A model generated the notes under the pieces. The model saw only the letters and a program-made list of their open reading frames with translations. It was not told the DNA's origin and did no database searches. From NCBI GenBank assembly GCA_016715885.1, contig JADJXL010000005.1:1-64000 (forward strand): a stretch of DNA of 64,000 nucleotides, written 5' to 3'. Of the stretch, positions 9,964 through 18,062 are shown piece after piece. Each line of letters begins with the position of its first letter. Within the stretch, counting starts at the first letter, position 1. Source of the stretch: Polyangiaceae bacterium (GTDB lineage: Bacteria; Myxococcota_A; Polyangia; Polyangiales; Polyangiaceae). Made by a program: the position numbers and the translations under genes.

Positions 9964-12423
9964 ATGAACGATCTCATCACCATCTCGTCGAGCGCGTTGC
10001 CGGACGTAGGAACGCGAGTCATTGGTTTTCGCGGGGTCGAGGCCATCTCGAAGCCCTATGAGATCGAAATATTCGTCTCGCTCGAAGGATCGGAGGGCGA
10101 TGAGGTCGACTTTGCGGATGCGATAGGCGCCAAGGCCAAACTCATCATCGATCGAACGGACGATAAACTGCCTCCGTTCATCTTTGCGGGGGTTCTTGCC
10201 GGCATAGACCTTCTTCACGCCGTCGAAGGACGATCGCTGGTCCGCGTGGTCCTCGTGCCCCGTCTTCGTCTGCTTGGGTTGTCGAAGCACAGCCGCATTT
10301 TCACGAAGATGTCGGTTCCCGACGTCATCGAGGCCATCCTGAGTGACAACGGCTTCAGCGGAGACGACTACGAATTGCGTCTCGGAAGTTACGAGACGGA
10401 GGAGCATATTTGCCAATATCGCGAAAGCGACCTCGACTTCATCTCCCGGTGGATGGAGCGCGAAGGAATTTATTATTATTTTTTGCACAGCGAAGATGGC
10501 GAGAAACTCATCCTCGCCGACGACAAGACCTACGAGGAAGACGCGCTTGGAATGCCCATTCGATATTTCCCGCAGCTTGGGCAAGATCAAAGTGCGGGCG
10601 CGTCATTCCGGTCGTTCATCGCCCGACATCGGACGCTGCCGTCGGCCATCAAACTCAAGGACTACGACTACGCTCGGCCAAACCTCGCACTGAGCGGCTC
10701 GGCGTCCGTCTCTTCGACCGGTGCAGGCGAAGTCAGCCTTTATGGCGAAAGGTTTTTCACTCCATCCGCAGGCGAACGCCTGGCGAAATTGCGTGCAGAG
10801 GAACTGCTTGCGCGCGAAGTCGTGTATCATGCGGAAGGCAGTCGGTCACATATTCGTCCCGGTTCCAAGTTCGACCTCGAAGATCACCCGCGCCCCGCGC
10901 TCAACACAACCTATCTCGCGATCGCGGTGCACCATTTCGGCAATCAAGCCGCGGGTTTTTCCGCCTTCAAAAAATTCTTGGACTTCGAGCACGACGATGT
11001 CTACTTCTGCGAATTGGATGCGATTCCCGCAAAGGTGCAATTCCGTGCCGAAAGCAGCACGCATTGGCCACGCATCTTCGGTTTCGAAAATGGTATCGTC
11101 GACGGGTCTGCCGACAGCGAATACGCTCAGATCGACGATCAAGGCCGATATTCGGTCAAGTTCAAGTTCGATGAGACCAACCTCAAAGACGGCCGAGCGA
11201 GCACGTTCGTCCGGATGATGCAACCTCACGGCGGCGGCATCGAAGGGTTTCACTTTCCACTACGCAAAGGTACCGAGGTGCTCTTCAGCTTCCTCGGCGG
11301 CGACCCCGATCGCCCCGTGATTTCGGGTGTCACTCCGAACGCGCTCACGCCCAGCCCCGTGACGAGCGGCAATCATACGTTGAACGTCATCCAAACCGGC
11401 GGACGAAATCGCTTCGAGCTCGACGATCGCAATGGCCAGCAGCGCGTGACGCTCTCGACACCGCACGAAAATAGTTACATACGCATGGGATACCCCAATG
11501 CACGCCACCAACTGATCGCTTATACGAATCGCAATACGATCGTCAATGCGGGCGAGGACTTCGATTTGCGGGTTGGTCAAGTCCAGGGTAGCGGCATTTG
11601 GGATGCCCTCATCAAGAACCATTGGAAAACGCATGTGGAAGCGGGCGGCGTTGCGCTGGGTGTCGTCACGGCTCCCGGAGATCCCGAGGCGGGTACTTAT
11701 GCGCTCGTCGCAGAGCAAAATATTTCGCTCACGGCAGACAAAGGCAATTATTCGCTCAATGTCACCAAAGGTGCCTGGGTGACAAACGTCGAACAGGACA
11801 CGACGTGGACCATCAAGACGGGCAATACGAAAATCGACACGCAAGCGGGAACGACGCAGCTCCTGAGCAAAAAGAAGGTAACGGTCGATTCGACGGACAA
11901 CGCGATGGATATCCACGCGAAAAACAAAATCTTCATCAATTCGACCACGGGTCAGATCGAAATCAAGACCGATACGGCTGACGTCAAAATCGACGGCAAG
12001 TCCAACGTACACATCGAAAGCCACGGGCCCATGACGATCAAGTCCGTCGGTGAGCTCACGCAGGAAAGCAAGCAGAAGTGGTACGCCCGCTCGTGGGGTG
12101 ACTTCGTCAAACTCAACTTCTCCATGGGCGTTGGATTCACGATCGGGATGACGAGCGACACGAAAATCGGCATCTTCAACGAAAACCTCATCGGCGGAAA
12201 AATGGAGCTCACGCTCGCCATGAAGGCGGCCATCTCCATGGCCATCAACATCGAATGCGCGATGGGTCTGACCGTGAAGAACAAGATTGGTCCGGCTGAA
12301 ATCATCTACCGCAACGCGAGCATCAAGAACTGCAATCTCTGGTTCAAAAACTCCGTCGGTCCCAAGGTCGAAAGCTCCATCATGCGTCTGCAACGCGCTG
12401 GCGTGCACATCGCCCTCGCCTGA
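9964..12423 (+). CDS. vgrG: type VI secretion spike protein VgrG (TssI)
   Basis: An 819-residue VgrG. The N-terminal gp27-like region (about 1-355) begins MNDLITISSSALPDVG and includes the family block QYRESDLDFISRWMEREGIYY. A gp5-like OB fold follows (about 360-478, with FPLRKGTEVLFSFLGGDPDRPVI), then a long beta-helical stalk of alternating polar and hydrophobic residues, ending in an extra segment of about 150 residues with hydrophobic stretches. The ATG at 9964 is preceded by GGAG; the frame extends to 9874 but the extra N-terminus does not look like VgrG. The trimer caps the Hcp tube and carries adaptors and effectors. The five following genes point the same way and form one island. Confidence 0.95.
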   Translation: MNDLITISSSALPDVGTRVIGFRGVEAISKPYEIEIFVSLEGSEGDEVDFADAIGAKAKLIIDRTDDKLPPFIFAGVLAGIDLLHAVEGRSLVRVVLVPRLRLLGLSKHSRIFTKMSVPDVIEAILSDNGFSGDDYELRLGSYETEEHICQYRESDLDFISRWMEREGIYYYFLHSEDGEKLILADDKTYEEDALGMPIRYFPQLGQDQSAGASFRSFIARHRTLPSAIKLKDYDYARPNLALSGSASVSSTGAGEVSLYGERFFTPSAGERLAKLRAEELLAREVVYHAEGSRSHIRPGSKFDLEDHPRPALNTTYLAIAVHHFGNQAAGFSAFKKFLDFEHDDVYFCELDAIPAKVQFRAESSTHWPRIFGFENGIVDGSADSEYAQIDDQGRYSVKFKFDETNLKDGRASTFVRMMQPHGGGIEGFHFPLRKGTEVLFSFLGGDPDRPVISGVTPNALTPSPVTSGNHTLNVIQTGGRNRFELDDRNGQQRVTLSTPHENSYIRMGYPNARHQLIAYTNRNTIVNAGEDFDLRVGQVQGSGIWDALIKNHWKTHVEAGGVALGVVTAPGDPEAGTYALVAEQNISLTADKGNYSLNVTKGAWVTNVEQDTTWTIKTGNTKIDTQAGTTQLLSKKKVTVDSTDNAMDIHAKNKIFINSTTGQIEIKTDTADVKIDGKSNVHIESHGPMTIKSVGELTQESKQKWYARSWGDFVKLNFSMGVGFTIGMTSDTKIGIFNENLIGGKMELTLAMKAAISMAINIECAMGLTVKNKIGPAEIIYRNASIKNCNLWFKNSVGPKVESSIMRLQRAGVHIALA

Positions 12424-12443
12424 AGCGACGAACCCGTCCGATT

Positions 12444-15074
12444 ATGAAAGTCCTGAAACCCATGGCGCTCGCGCTCCTCACCGGACCGTACGAGCGCAAA
12501 GGTCAAACGCACCTCGCCATCGTCGTGGGAGCCATGACGTCGCTGCAAGGCGACGTGCTCGAACACGAACAAACCCTCTGGAAGTCGCTCGCGACCATAC
12601 CGGGTTTTACCGGGGCGCTCGACGAGCTGAAGCCCAAGGTCAAACCCGAAGTGCTGGCCGTAGGCTGGGCCTTCGCTCCCGAAGGTCGCAAAGTGCCCGC
12701 ACGAAGGGTCAAAATCGAAGTCGGCGCGCTGTCGAAAGAACTCTGGGTCGTCGGTGATCGCGTGTGGAATAATGGCGTCGCCAGCGATCCCGTACCTTTC
12801 GATCAAATGCCCATTTCGTGGGAACGAGCCTTCGGTGGTGAAGGGTATGCGGCAAACCCGGTCGGCCGAGGGCTCTCCCCAACGAAAACCGAAGACGGCG
12901 ATACGGTGCACCTGCTCCCAAACATCGAGCTACCCAAAAAGCTGATTGGTTCACCCAGGGATCGCCCACCTCCAGCAGGGTTTGCCCCGATCGATCCATC
13001 GTGGCCAAAACGCCTCGCAAAATTGGGAACCTACGACAAACGCTGGCTCGAAACTCGATATCCCGATTATCCCGACGATTTCGATCCGACGTACTTCAAC
13101 CTCGCTCCCGAAGACCAATGGCTCGATGCGCCGCTCGAAGGCCAGGAGCGTGTCGTCATCGAACACATGCATCCGACGAAGGAGCGAATCGAAGGAAAGA
13201 TCCCCCGATTTTTGGCGCGCGCCTTCGTGAGTCGCGAAAGCGCCCTTTTGCGCGAAGTGTCGTTGCGGCTCGATACCGTGCTGCTCGTGCCTCACATGGA
13301 GCGAATCGTCCTTTTGTACCGAGCGTTTGTCGAAGTGCAAGACGACGAAGCCTCCGACGTGCTCGATCTAATGGTCGCGCTCGAACGGCATGGTGAGCCG
13401 AAAGGGCTGAGTCATTACCGCACCGTCCGGGAAAAACGCCTCGATCGCGACAAAGGCTCGCTGTACGCGCTTCGCGACAAAGATTTGATTCCCGACGGGG
13501 TACGAAGCGGAACCGCCGTCAACGACGAGGAGCTCGGGAAACTGCTGGCGCGCGAAGGTCTCGTCGAACGGGCTACGAGAAACCGCGCCCGCGCACAGCT
13601 CGAAGAAACGCGCGAACAACTGCGCCAAGCCGGCATCGACCCGGACGAACACGTCCCCAAAGACGTGCCCGACGAGGATCAACAAATTCCGGACATGAAC
13701 GGTATCGCCGAGTTTGTCGAGACGACCGAAAAGCAAGCGCAAGAGGCCATTCAGGAGGCAGAGGCCAAGCAAAAAAAGGCGCTCGAGGACGCTAGAAAGC
13801 TCTGCGAAGAAAATGGGCTCGATTTCGACAAGCTCCTCGCCGACGCCAAAAAGGACCAAGGCGGACCGCCGAAGTTCTCGGCGAAAGCAGAGATGGAGCG
13901 CCTGCGGGATCTTGCCGAGCTTTCGGCCAATTCAGGCGTCGTCATTCCCGAAATAGCCAAGCTCGCCGACCCTGCCCTCGAAGAAAAACTCATTCAAGCC
14001 GAAGCCGTCCTCAAGGACACCTATCGCAAGCACGTGCACTACATGCCTCGTGCGCACGAGGGTGCCGAGGAGCATGTCGCACGCGTACGTTTGGAGGTCG
14101 AGGCGCTGCTCATTGGGGGTGAATCGCTCGCCGACCATGATTTCACGGGGGCCGATTTGTCCGGTTTGGACTTCAGCGATCGTGATCTGTCGCGATCCTT
14201 CTTCGAGGCAGCTCGGCTGGAGGGGTGCAAGTTCGTCAATGCAAACCTCGAAGGCGCCGTGCTGGCTCGAGCGAACCTGAAAGGTGCCGTATTTACTCGG
14301 GCCAAGCTCAAAGGTGCCAACCTGGGCGAAGCGATCTGCACCGAGGTGCTCTTCGATGGTGGCATTGACGCGTCGGAGGCGGTGTTTGTCAGAACGGATC
14401 TCCGTGGGGCAAACCTTCGCGGGATGATCTTGCACAAGGCGGACATCAACGAAGCATTGCTCGACGGTGCGGATCTTTCGGGCATCGTGGCGAGCGAGTT
14501 GACGGTGTTGCGCAGCGATTTCCGCGGGGTGAAACTTGCGGGCGCGACGATCGAGCGGTCGAACATGCTGGAAATCGACGTGTCGGGCGTGGATTTTCGC
14601 AAGTGCAAGCTTCCGGGCACGGTCTTTCTCGACGTCATCGCGGACGGGGCCAATTTCGACGACGCGCAAGTGGAGAGCCTACGTATCGTGGGTGTGGATC
14701 GCGGTTGTTCGCTCGTGAAGGCCACGTTTCGCCGTGCCAATTTGCGGAGCGCGTTTTTCCGGGGCGCACGTTTGCAAGAATCCGACTTCAGCGACGCCCT
14801 GCTCGATGCAGCAGACTTCTCCAAGTGCGACTTGACCGGGGCCACCTTCGAAGGCGCGCGAATGCGTGAAGCGCGGCTCATGAAAGCCAATCTCACGCAG
14901 GCCAATTTGGACTGCACGGACCTCTTTCAAGCATTGCTCGGAGGCGCCATCGTTCGCGGGGCGCGTTTCGAGCGGGCGAGTTTGTTTCGTGCGGATGCCA
15001 TGGGTGCGGTGGGTGACGACAAAACCAGCTTCCGCGGCGCGAACGTGAACTTCGTACGCAGGGCACCGAGGTGA
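12444..15074 (+). CDS. DUF2169 and pentapeptide-repeat protein, T6SS adaptor-like
   Basis: An 876-residue protein in two parts. Residues 1-300 match DUF2169, a domain found next to VgrG/PAAR genes and thought to act as an effector-loading adaptor; recognisable blocks are PISWERAFGGEGYAANPVGRG and the FDPTYFNLAPEDQW region. A helical, Glu/Lys/Gln-rich stretch (about 400-475) is a predicted coiled coil. From about 562 to 870 there are continuous pentapeptide repeats of A(D/N)LXX type, which form a right-handed beta helix. The gene starts 20 bp after vgrG and ends 1 bp before the next pentapeptide gene, so translation is probably coupled. Role as adaptor is inferred from family and context. Confidence 0.9.
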   Translation: MKVLKPMALALLTGPYERKGQTHLAIVVGAMTSLQGDVLEHEQTLWKSLATIPGFTGALDELKPKVKPEVLAVGWAFAPEGRKVPARRVKIEVGALSKELWVVGDRVWNNGVASDPVPFDQMPISWERAFGGEGYAANPVGRGLSPTKTEDGDTVHLLPNIELPKKLIGSPRDRPPPAGFAPIDPSWPKRLAKLGTYDKRWLETRYPDYPDDFDPTYFNLAPEDQWLDAPLEGQERVVIEHMHPTKERIEGKIPRFLARAFVSRESALLREVSLRLDTVLLVPHMERIVLLYRAFVEVQDDEASDVLDLMVALERHGEPKGLSHYRTVREKRLDRDKGSLYALRDKDLIPDGVRSGTAVNDEELGKLLAREGLVERATRNRARAQLEETREQLRQAGIDPDEHVPKDVPDEDQQIPDMNGIAEFVETTEKQAQEAIQEAEAKQKKALEDARKLCEENGLDFDKLLADAKKDQGGPPKFSAKAEMERLRDLAELSANSGVVIPEIAKLADPALEEKLIQAEAVLKDTYRKHVHYMPRAHEGAEEHVARVRLEVEALLIGGESLADHDFTGADLSGLDFSDRDLSRSFFEAARLEGCKFVNANLEGAVLARANLKGAVFTRAKLKGANLGEAICTEVLFDGGIDASEAVFVRTDLRGANLRGMILHKADINEALLDGADLSGIVASELTVLRSDFRGVKLAGATIERSNMLEIDVSGVDFRKCKLPGTVFLDVIADGANFDDAQVESLRIVGVDRGCSLVKATFRRANLRSAFFRGARLQESDFSDALLDAADFSKCDLTGATFEGARMREARLMKANLTQANLDCTDLFQALLGGAIVRGARFERASLFRADAMGAVGDDKTSFRGANVNFVRRAPR

Positions 15075-15075
15075 C

Positions 15076-16143
15076 ATGGATAGGGCGACGATCGAGACGC
15101 GGCTTGCGCGAAGTGAAGTGTTCGAAGACGAAAACTGGGATGGTTTGGATCTTTCGGGCATCGATTTCGGCGGCAACATTCTATCCAAAATCTCGCTTCG
15201 AGGCTGTCGTTTCGATGGGGCGCGTTTGTCCGAGGTGACCCTGTCGCAATGCGATCTCACGGATGCCGTTCTCGCGGGCGCGGCCATGCGGCATGTGAAC
15301 GTCATTCAATGCAAATTGGATCGTGCCAAGCTCGCAAGGACGAACCTGAACGCGGCGAACCTCATTGAATCGACGTTCAACGACGCAGATCTCGAAGAGA
15401 CAAACCTCACGATCGCGAACATCAGCGACTGTCGTTTCGACGGCGCATCACTTGCGCGAGCCAATCTCGACCGCGCTGCGTTCGTTGGAGCGAGCTTCGA
15501 TGGGACGGATCTTGCCGGCGCAAACCTCGTGAAGGCAACGTTTTTCCGGGCCGATCTGCGCAAAGCAAAGCTCGATGGGGCCACGTTTCACACGACGATT
15601 TTCACCGAATCGAATTTGGCCGGTCAGAGCTTCGAGAAGCGGGAGCTTCCGCTCGTCCAGCTCATCGACGCAAACCTCGAAGGGTGCAACTTCAACGGCG
15701 CCCGTATCGAGCAAACGAACTTCAAAGGGGCAAAGCTCACGAAAGCAACGTTCGTCAAAGCGCGCGCAAAGCTCGCGATCTTTCACAAAGCGACCCTCAC
15801 GCTCGCCGTGATGACGGGCGCCGACCTCTTTCAAGCCATTTTTCAAGAAGCAAGCGCGGAAGGTGCGGACCTATCCGACTCGAACCTCGAGCAATCCATT
15901 TGGATCGACGCCAAGTGTCGCGCGGCGAAGTTCATGCGCTGCGATCTGACCCACGCCGACTTTACCCACGCAGACCTCTCGCTTGCAAACCTCGGTGGTG
16001 CGAAGATGTATCGAACGCGCCTGCATCGAGCGCTCCGCGATGGGACGAACATGCCGGCAGGTTCTGCAGCGGCGCTCGGAGACGAACCTTTGCTCGCAGA
16101 AGCAGAGGATTGGTGGGAAACGCATAGACCGAACCGATCATGA
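15076..16143 (+). CDS. pentapeptide-repeat protein of the T6SS island
   Basis: A 355-residue protein almost entirely made of pentapeptide repeats (ADLRKAKLDGATF, ANLEGCNFNGARI and similar), continuing the repeat type of the previous protein, from which it may have split by duplication. A short N-terminal helix (MDRATIETRLARSEVF) precedes the repeats and a tail with Trp-Trp (EAEDWWETHRPNRS) ends it. The ATG begins one base after the previous stop. A role in the VgrG complex is inferred from position; whether it is adaptor, scaffold or effector-associated cannot be told from sequence. Confidence 0.87.
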   Translation: MDRATIETRLARSEVFEDENWDGLDLSGIDFGGNILSKISLRGCRFDGARLSEVTLSQCDLTDAVLAGAAMRHVNVIQCKLDRAKLARTNLNAANLIESTFNDADLEETNLTIANISDCRFDGASLARANLDRAAFVGASFDGTDLAGANLVKATFFRADLRKAKLDGATFHTTIFTESNLAGQSFEKRELPLVQLIDANLEGCNFNGARIEQTNFKGAKLTKATFVKARAKLAIFHKATLTLAVMTGADLFQAIFQEASAEGADLSDSNLEQSIWIDAKCRAAKFMRCDLTHADFTHADLSLANLGGAKMYRTRLHRALRDGTNMPAGSAAALGDEPLLAEAEDWWETHRPNRS

Positions 16144-16209
16144 AAGGGGCTCGATGCGAAGGCAAACCGAAGTCCCGAAGATTCAACCAGGGCAAGAGCG
16201 GAGGAAAGC

Positions 16210-16857
16210 ATGGAAGCTGTAGCAAGGAAGCACGAGCCCAAACTGGTGTACGAAGAGTTTGCCGAGGTCGTTTCGGCGGGCGAAGTGCTCACGTTGAAAA
16301 CGAACACGGGAAAGGTTGTCGCGCGTCGAGCGGCGAGTTGTTTGCTCGTGCCCGAGGTGGGTGATCGGGTTCTGTGCGTGATCGAGACGCGAGGGGATGC
16401 GTTTGTCCTAGCGGTACTCGAGCGAGCAGATGGTGCGCAACGTGCGACGGTCGAGCTGCCGGAGAAGACGCTTCTTCGTGCGGCGGAGCGGTTGACGATT
16501 GCGGCAAACCAAGGTGTGGATGTGGTCGGAGGCGGTGAAGTGCGCATCAGCTCCGCGCGGGTGGAAGTGACCGCGATGCATACGCGTCTTGCGGGTCGCG
16601 TGCTGGATGTCGTCGGCGAGGTCGTGGGCGCAGACTTGGGCCGCGTAAAACTCGTTGCAAAGACTGTGGATGGGATGCTTGAAAGGCTGAGTCAACGGGT
16701 GAAACGCAGTTTCAAGGTCGTCGAGGAAACGGACCAGGTCAAAGCGCGGCATCTGGATTATGCAGCCGAAACGGTGGCGCATTTCCGAGGAGAACACACG
16801 GTGGTCACGGCGAAGGACCTCGTGAAGGTCAACGGCGAGCAGATTCACGTGGGCTGA
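16210..16857 (+). CDS. DUF3540 protein of the T6SS island
   Basis: A 215-residue protein matching DUF3540, a family found between DUF2169/pentapeptide genes and DUF4150 genes in VgrG islands of proteobacteria and myxobacteria. The N-terminal half (GKVVARRAASCLLVPEVGDRV) resembles a small OB-like beta barrel, and the C-terminal half has helical VgrG-stalk-like sequence ending TAKDLVKVNGEQIHVG. A strong GGAGG lies just before the ATG. Likely a structural part of the spike complex; its exact function is not established. Confidence 0.88.
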   Translation: MEAVARKHEPKLVYEEFAEVVSAGEVLTLKTNTGKVVARRAASCLLVPEVGDRVLCVIETRGDAFVLAVLERADGAQRATVELPEKTLLRAAERLTIAANQGVDVVGGGEVRISSARVEVTAMHTRLAGRVLDVVGEVVGADLGRVKLVAKTVDGMLERLSQRVKRSFKVVEETDQVKARHLDYAAETVAHFRGEHTVVTAKDLVKVNGEQIHVG

Positions 16858-16869
16858 GAGGAGGCGATC

Positions 16870-17271
16870 ATGTTTGCGAATACCCAAATGGGCGGAATGA
16901 ATTTTGGGTTTCCCGATGTGTGTTTGACGCCGGCGCCTCCAGCTCCGGCGCCCGTGCCCATTCCCTACCCGAACGTCGCGCTCGGGCCGATGGGTGTAGG
17001 CGCTGCGTACAACGTGTTATGGAGCGCGACGCCAGCGCATACGATGGCCACGACGATTCCGTTGTCGAATGGTGACAACGCCGGAATCGCCACGGGCGTC
17101 GCGTCGGGAACCGTGATGGGGCCGTGTCGGCATGTGACCGCGGCATTCACGGTGTTGCTCAATGGCGTGCCGGCAACTCGGCTCACGAGCGTATCGATTC
17201 AGAACAACACGAATTGTCCTGGAATGCGTGTTGCCCCGAGTCAAGTGCAGGTGCTTCTCCTCGCGCCGTGA
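16870..17271 (+). CDS. DUF4150 PAAR-like spike tip protein
   Basis: A 133-residue protein of the DUF4150 (PAAR-like) family: MFANTQMGGMNFGFPDVC, a Pro-rich segment (PAPPAPAPVPIPYPN), then GDNAGIATGVASGTVMGP and a C-terminal segment that would form the cone folding onto the VgrG tip. GAGGAGG lies before the ATG. There is no C-terminal extension, so any effector domain must be on another protein. It follows DUF3540 by 12 bp and completes a vgrG, adaptor, pentapeptide, DUF3540, PAAR-like order. Confidence 0.9.
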   Translation: MFANTQMGGMNFGFPDVCLTPAPPAPAPVPIPYPNVALGPMGVGAAYNVLWSATPAHTMATTIPLSNGDNAGIATGVASGTVMGPCRHVTAAFTVLLNGVPATRLTSVSIQNNTNCPGMRVAPSQVQVLLLAP

Positions 17272-17285
17272 AAGAGCACAATCGA

Positions 17286-17717
17286 ATGAAACTCGCGCTC
17301 ATCGATGCGCGGTTTGGCAAGAAATCCGCCCTTTCACCGAGCGCTGATTTCGAGGCGGCGTTCGTTCGTTTGCGCGAGCGTATCCTCCGGCCCATCATGC
17401 AGGACGTTGCGTCCGAATTGCGGCGGCTCGGGCATGATCCAACCATCGACGAAGACGCCAAGCTGCACGAGAGCGAACGCATTTCGCCTTGCATTACGCT
17501 GCACCTCGGGCTTGCCCAGCGAGGTTCCAAATCGGGTTACATTTCGTTTGGCATTGTCGTGGGCAAGGAACCCGGCGAAGTGCTGGCGTGGCTCGTGGCT
17601 CCACCGACGCCATTCGATCTGGGCCATTATGCGCAGCCGGATACCATCAGCGAAGCTCATGTCGAGCAACTGCTCGTCGACGCGGTGGAACATCTTTTTG
17701 CGCACAGCAGTACGTGA
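17286..17717 (+). CDS. small unknown protein at the end of the T6SS island
   Basis: A 143-residue protein (MKLALIDARFGKKSALSPSADFEAAF...) starting 14 bp after the DUF4150 gene and probably in the same transcript. An upstream in-frame start would run through the previous gene, so ATG 17286 was chosen. The sequence is a soluble alpha/beta mix with no signal peptide and no motif I recognise; the C-terminal part (VEQLLVDAVEHLFAHSS) is helical. Its place at the end of a vgrG-PAAR island suggests an effector chaperone or immunity protein, but that is inference from position only. Confidence 0.7.
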   Translation: MKLALIDARFGKKSALSPSADFEAAFVRLRERILRPIMQDVASELRRLGHDPTIDEDAKLHESERISPCITLHLGLAQRGSKSGYISFGIVVGKEPGEVLAWLVAPPTPFDLGHYAQPDTISEAHVEQLLVDAVEHLFAHSST

Positions 17718-17742
17718 TGTTCCTTTGGCGGCGCTTCAATGG

Positions 17743-17958
17743 CTAGCGAGCTTTCTTCCAGTGCTTGCGTATCTCGGCCGGATCCACGTCGTCGCCTTTC
17801 AAATTCGCGAACATTTCCATGTAGCCGCAGCCGAGGCAAACGTACGTATCGAAATACGCGTCTTGTAGTGCACGACCGTTCTTGAACGACAATCGTGCTC
17901 CACTCGGGTTGCGATAAACTTCGCTCGATCGGCACTTCGGGCAAGAACCACTGCGCAT
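17743..17958 (-). CDS. small zinc-ribbon protein
   Basis: A 71-residue protein with two CxxC pairs, CPKC near the N-terminus and CLGC about 40 residues later, the spacing of a zinc ribbon. The ATG at 17958 was chosen because GGAGG lies 5 bases before it and it starts directly before the first knuckle; a longer frame to 18066 is less likely. The C-terminus is charged (DVDPAEIRKHWKKAR). It converges on the last T6SS island gene and follows the phosphatase gene on the same strand. Possible nucleic-acid-binding or structural protein; function unknown. Confidence 0.72.
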   Translation of the reverse strand: MRSGSCPKCRSSEVYRNPSGARLSFKNGRALQDAYFDTYVCLGCGYMEMFANLKGDDVDPAEIRKHWKKAR

Positions 17959-18062
17959 GATGTCCTCCGCGGGCCACCATAGCAGGTACGAGCCCGTGGA
18001 GGGAACCCATTTGTCTTGTGAGCCGCAAGCGATGGAGGGCGTGATGGCTTCGAGGCGCCAGC

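Noticed and set aside
11260..12408. Long minus-strand frame inside vgrG
   Set aside because: Antisense shadow of a well-supported VgrG; composition is unlike a protein.
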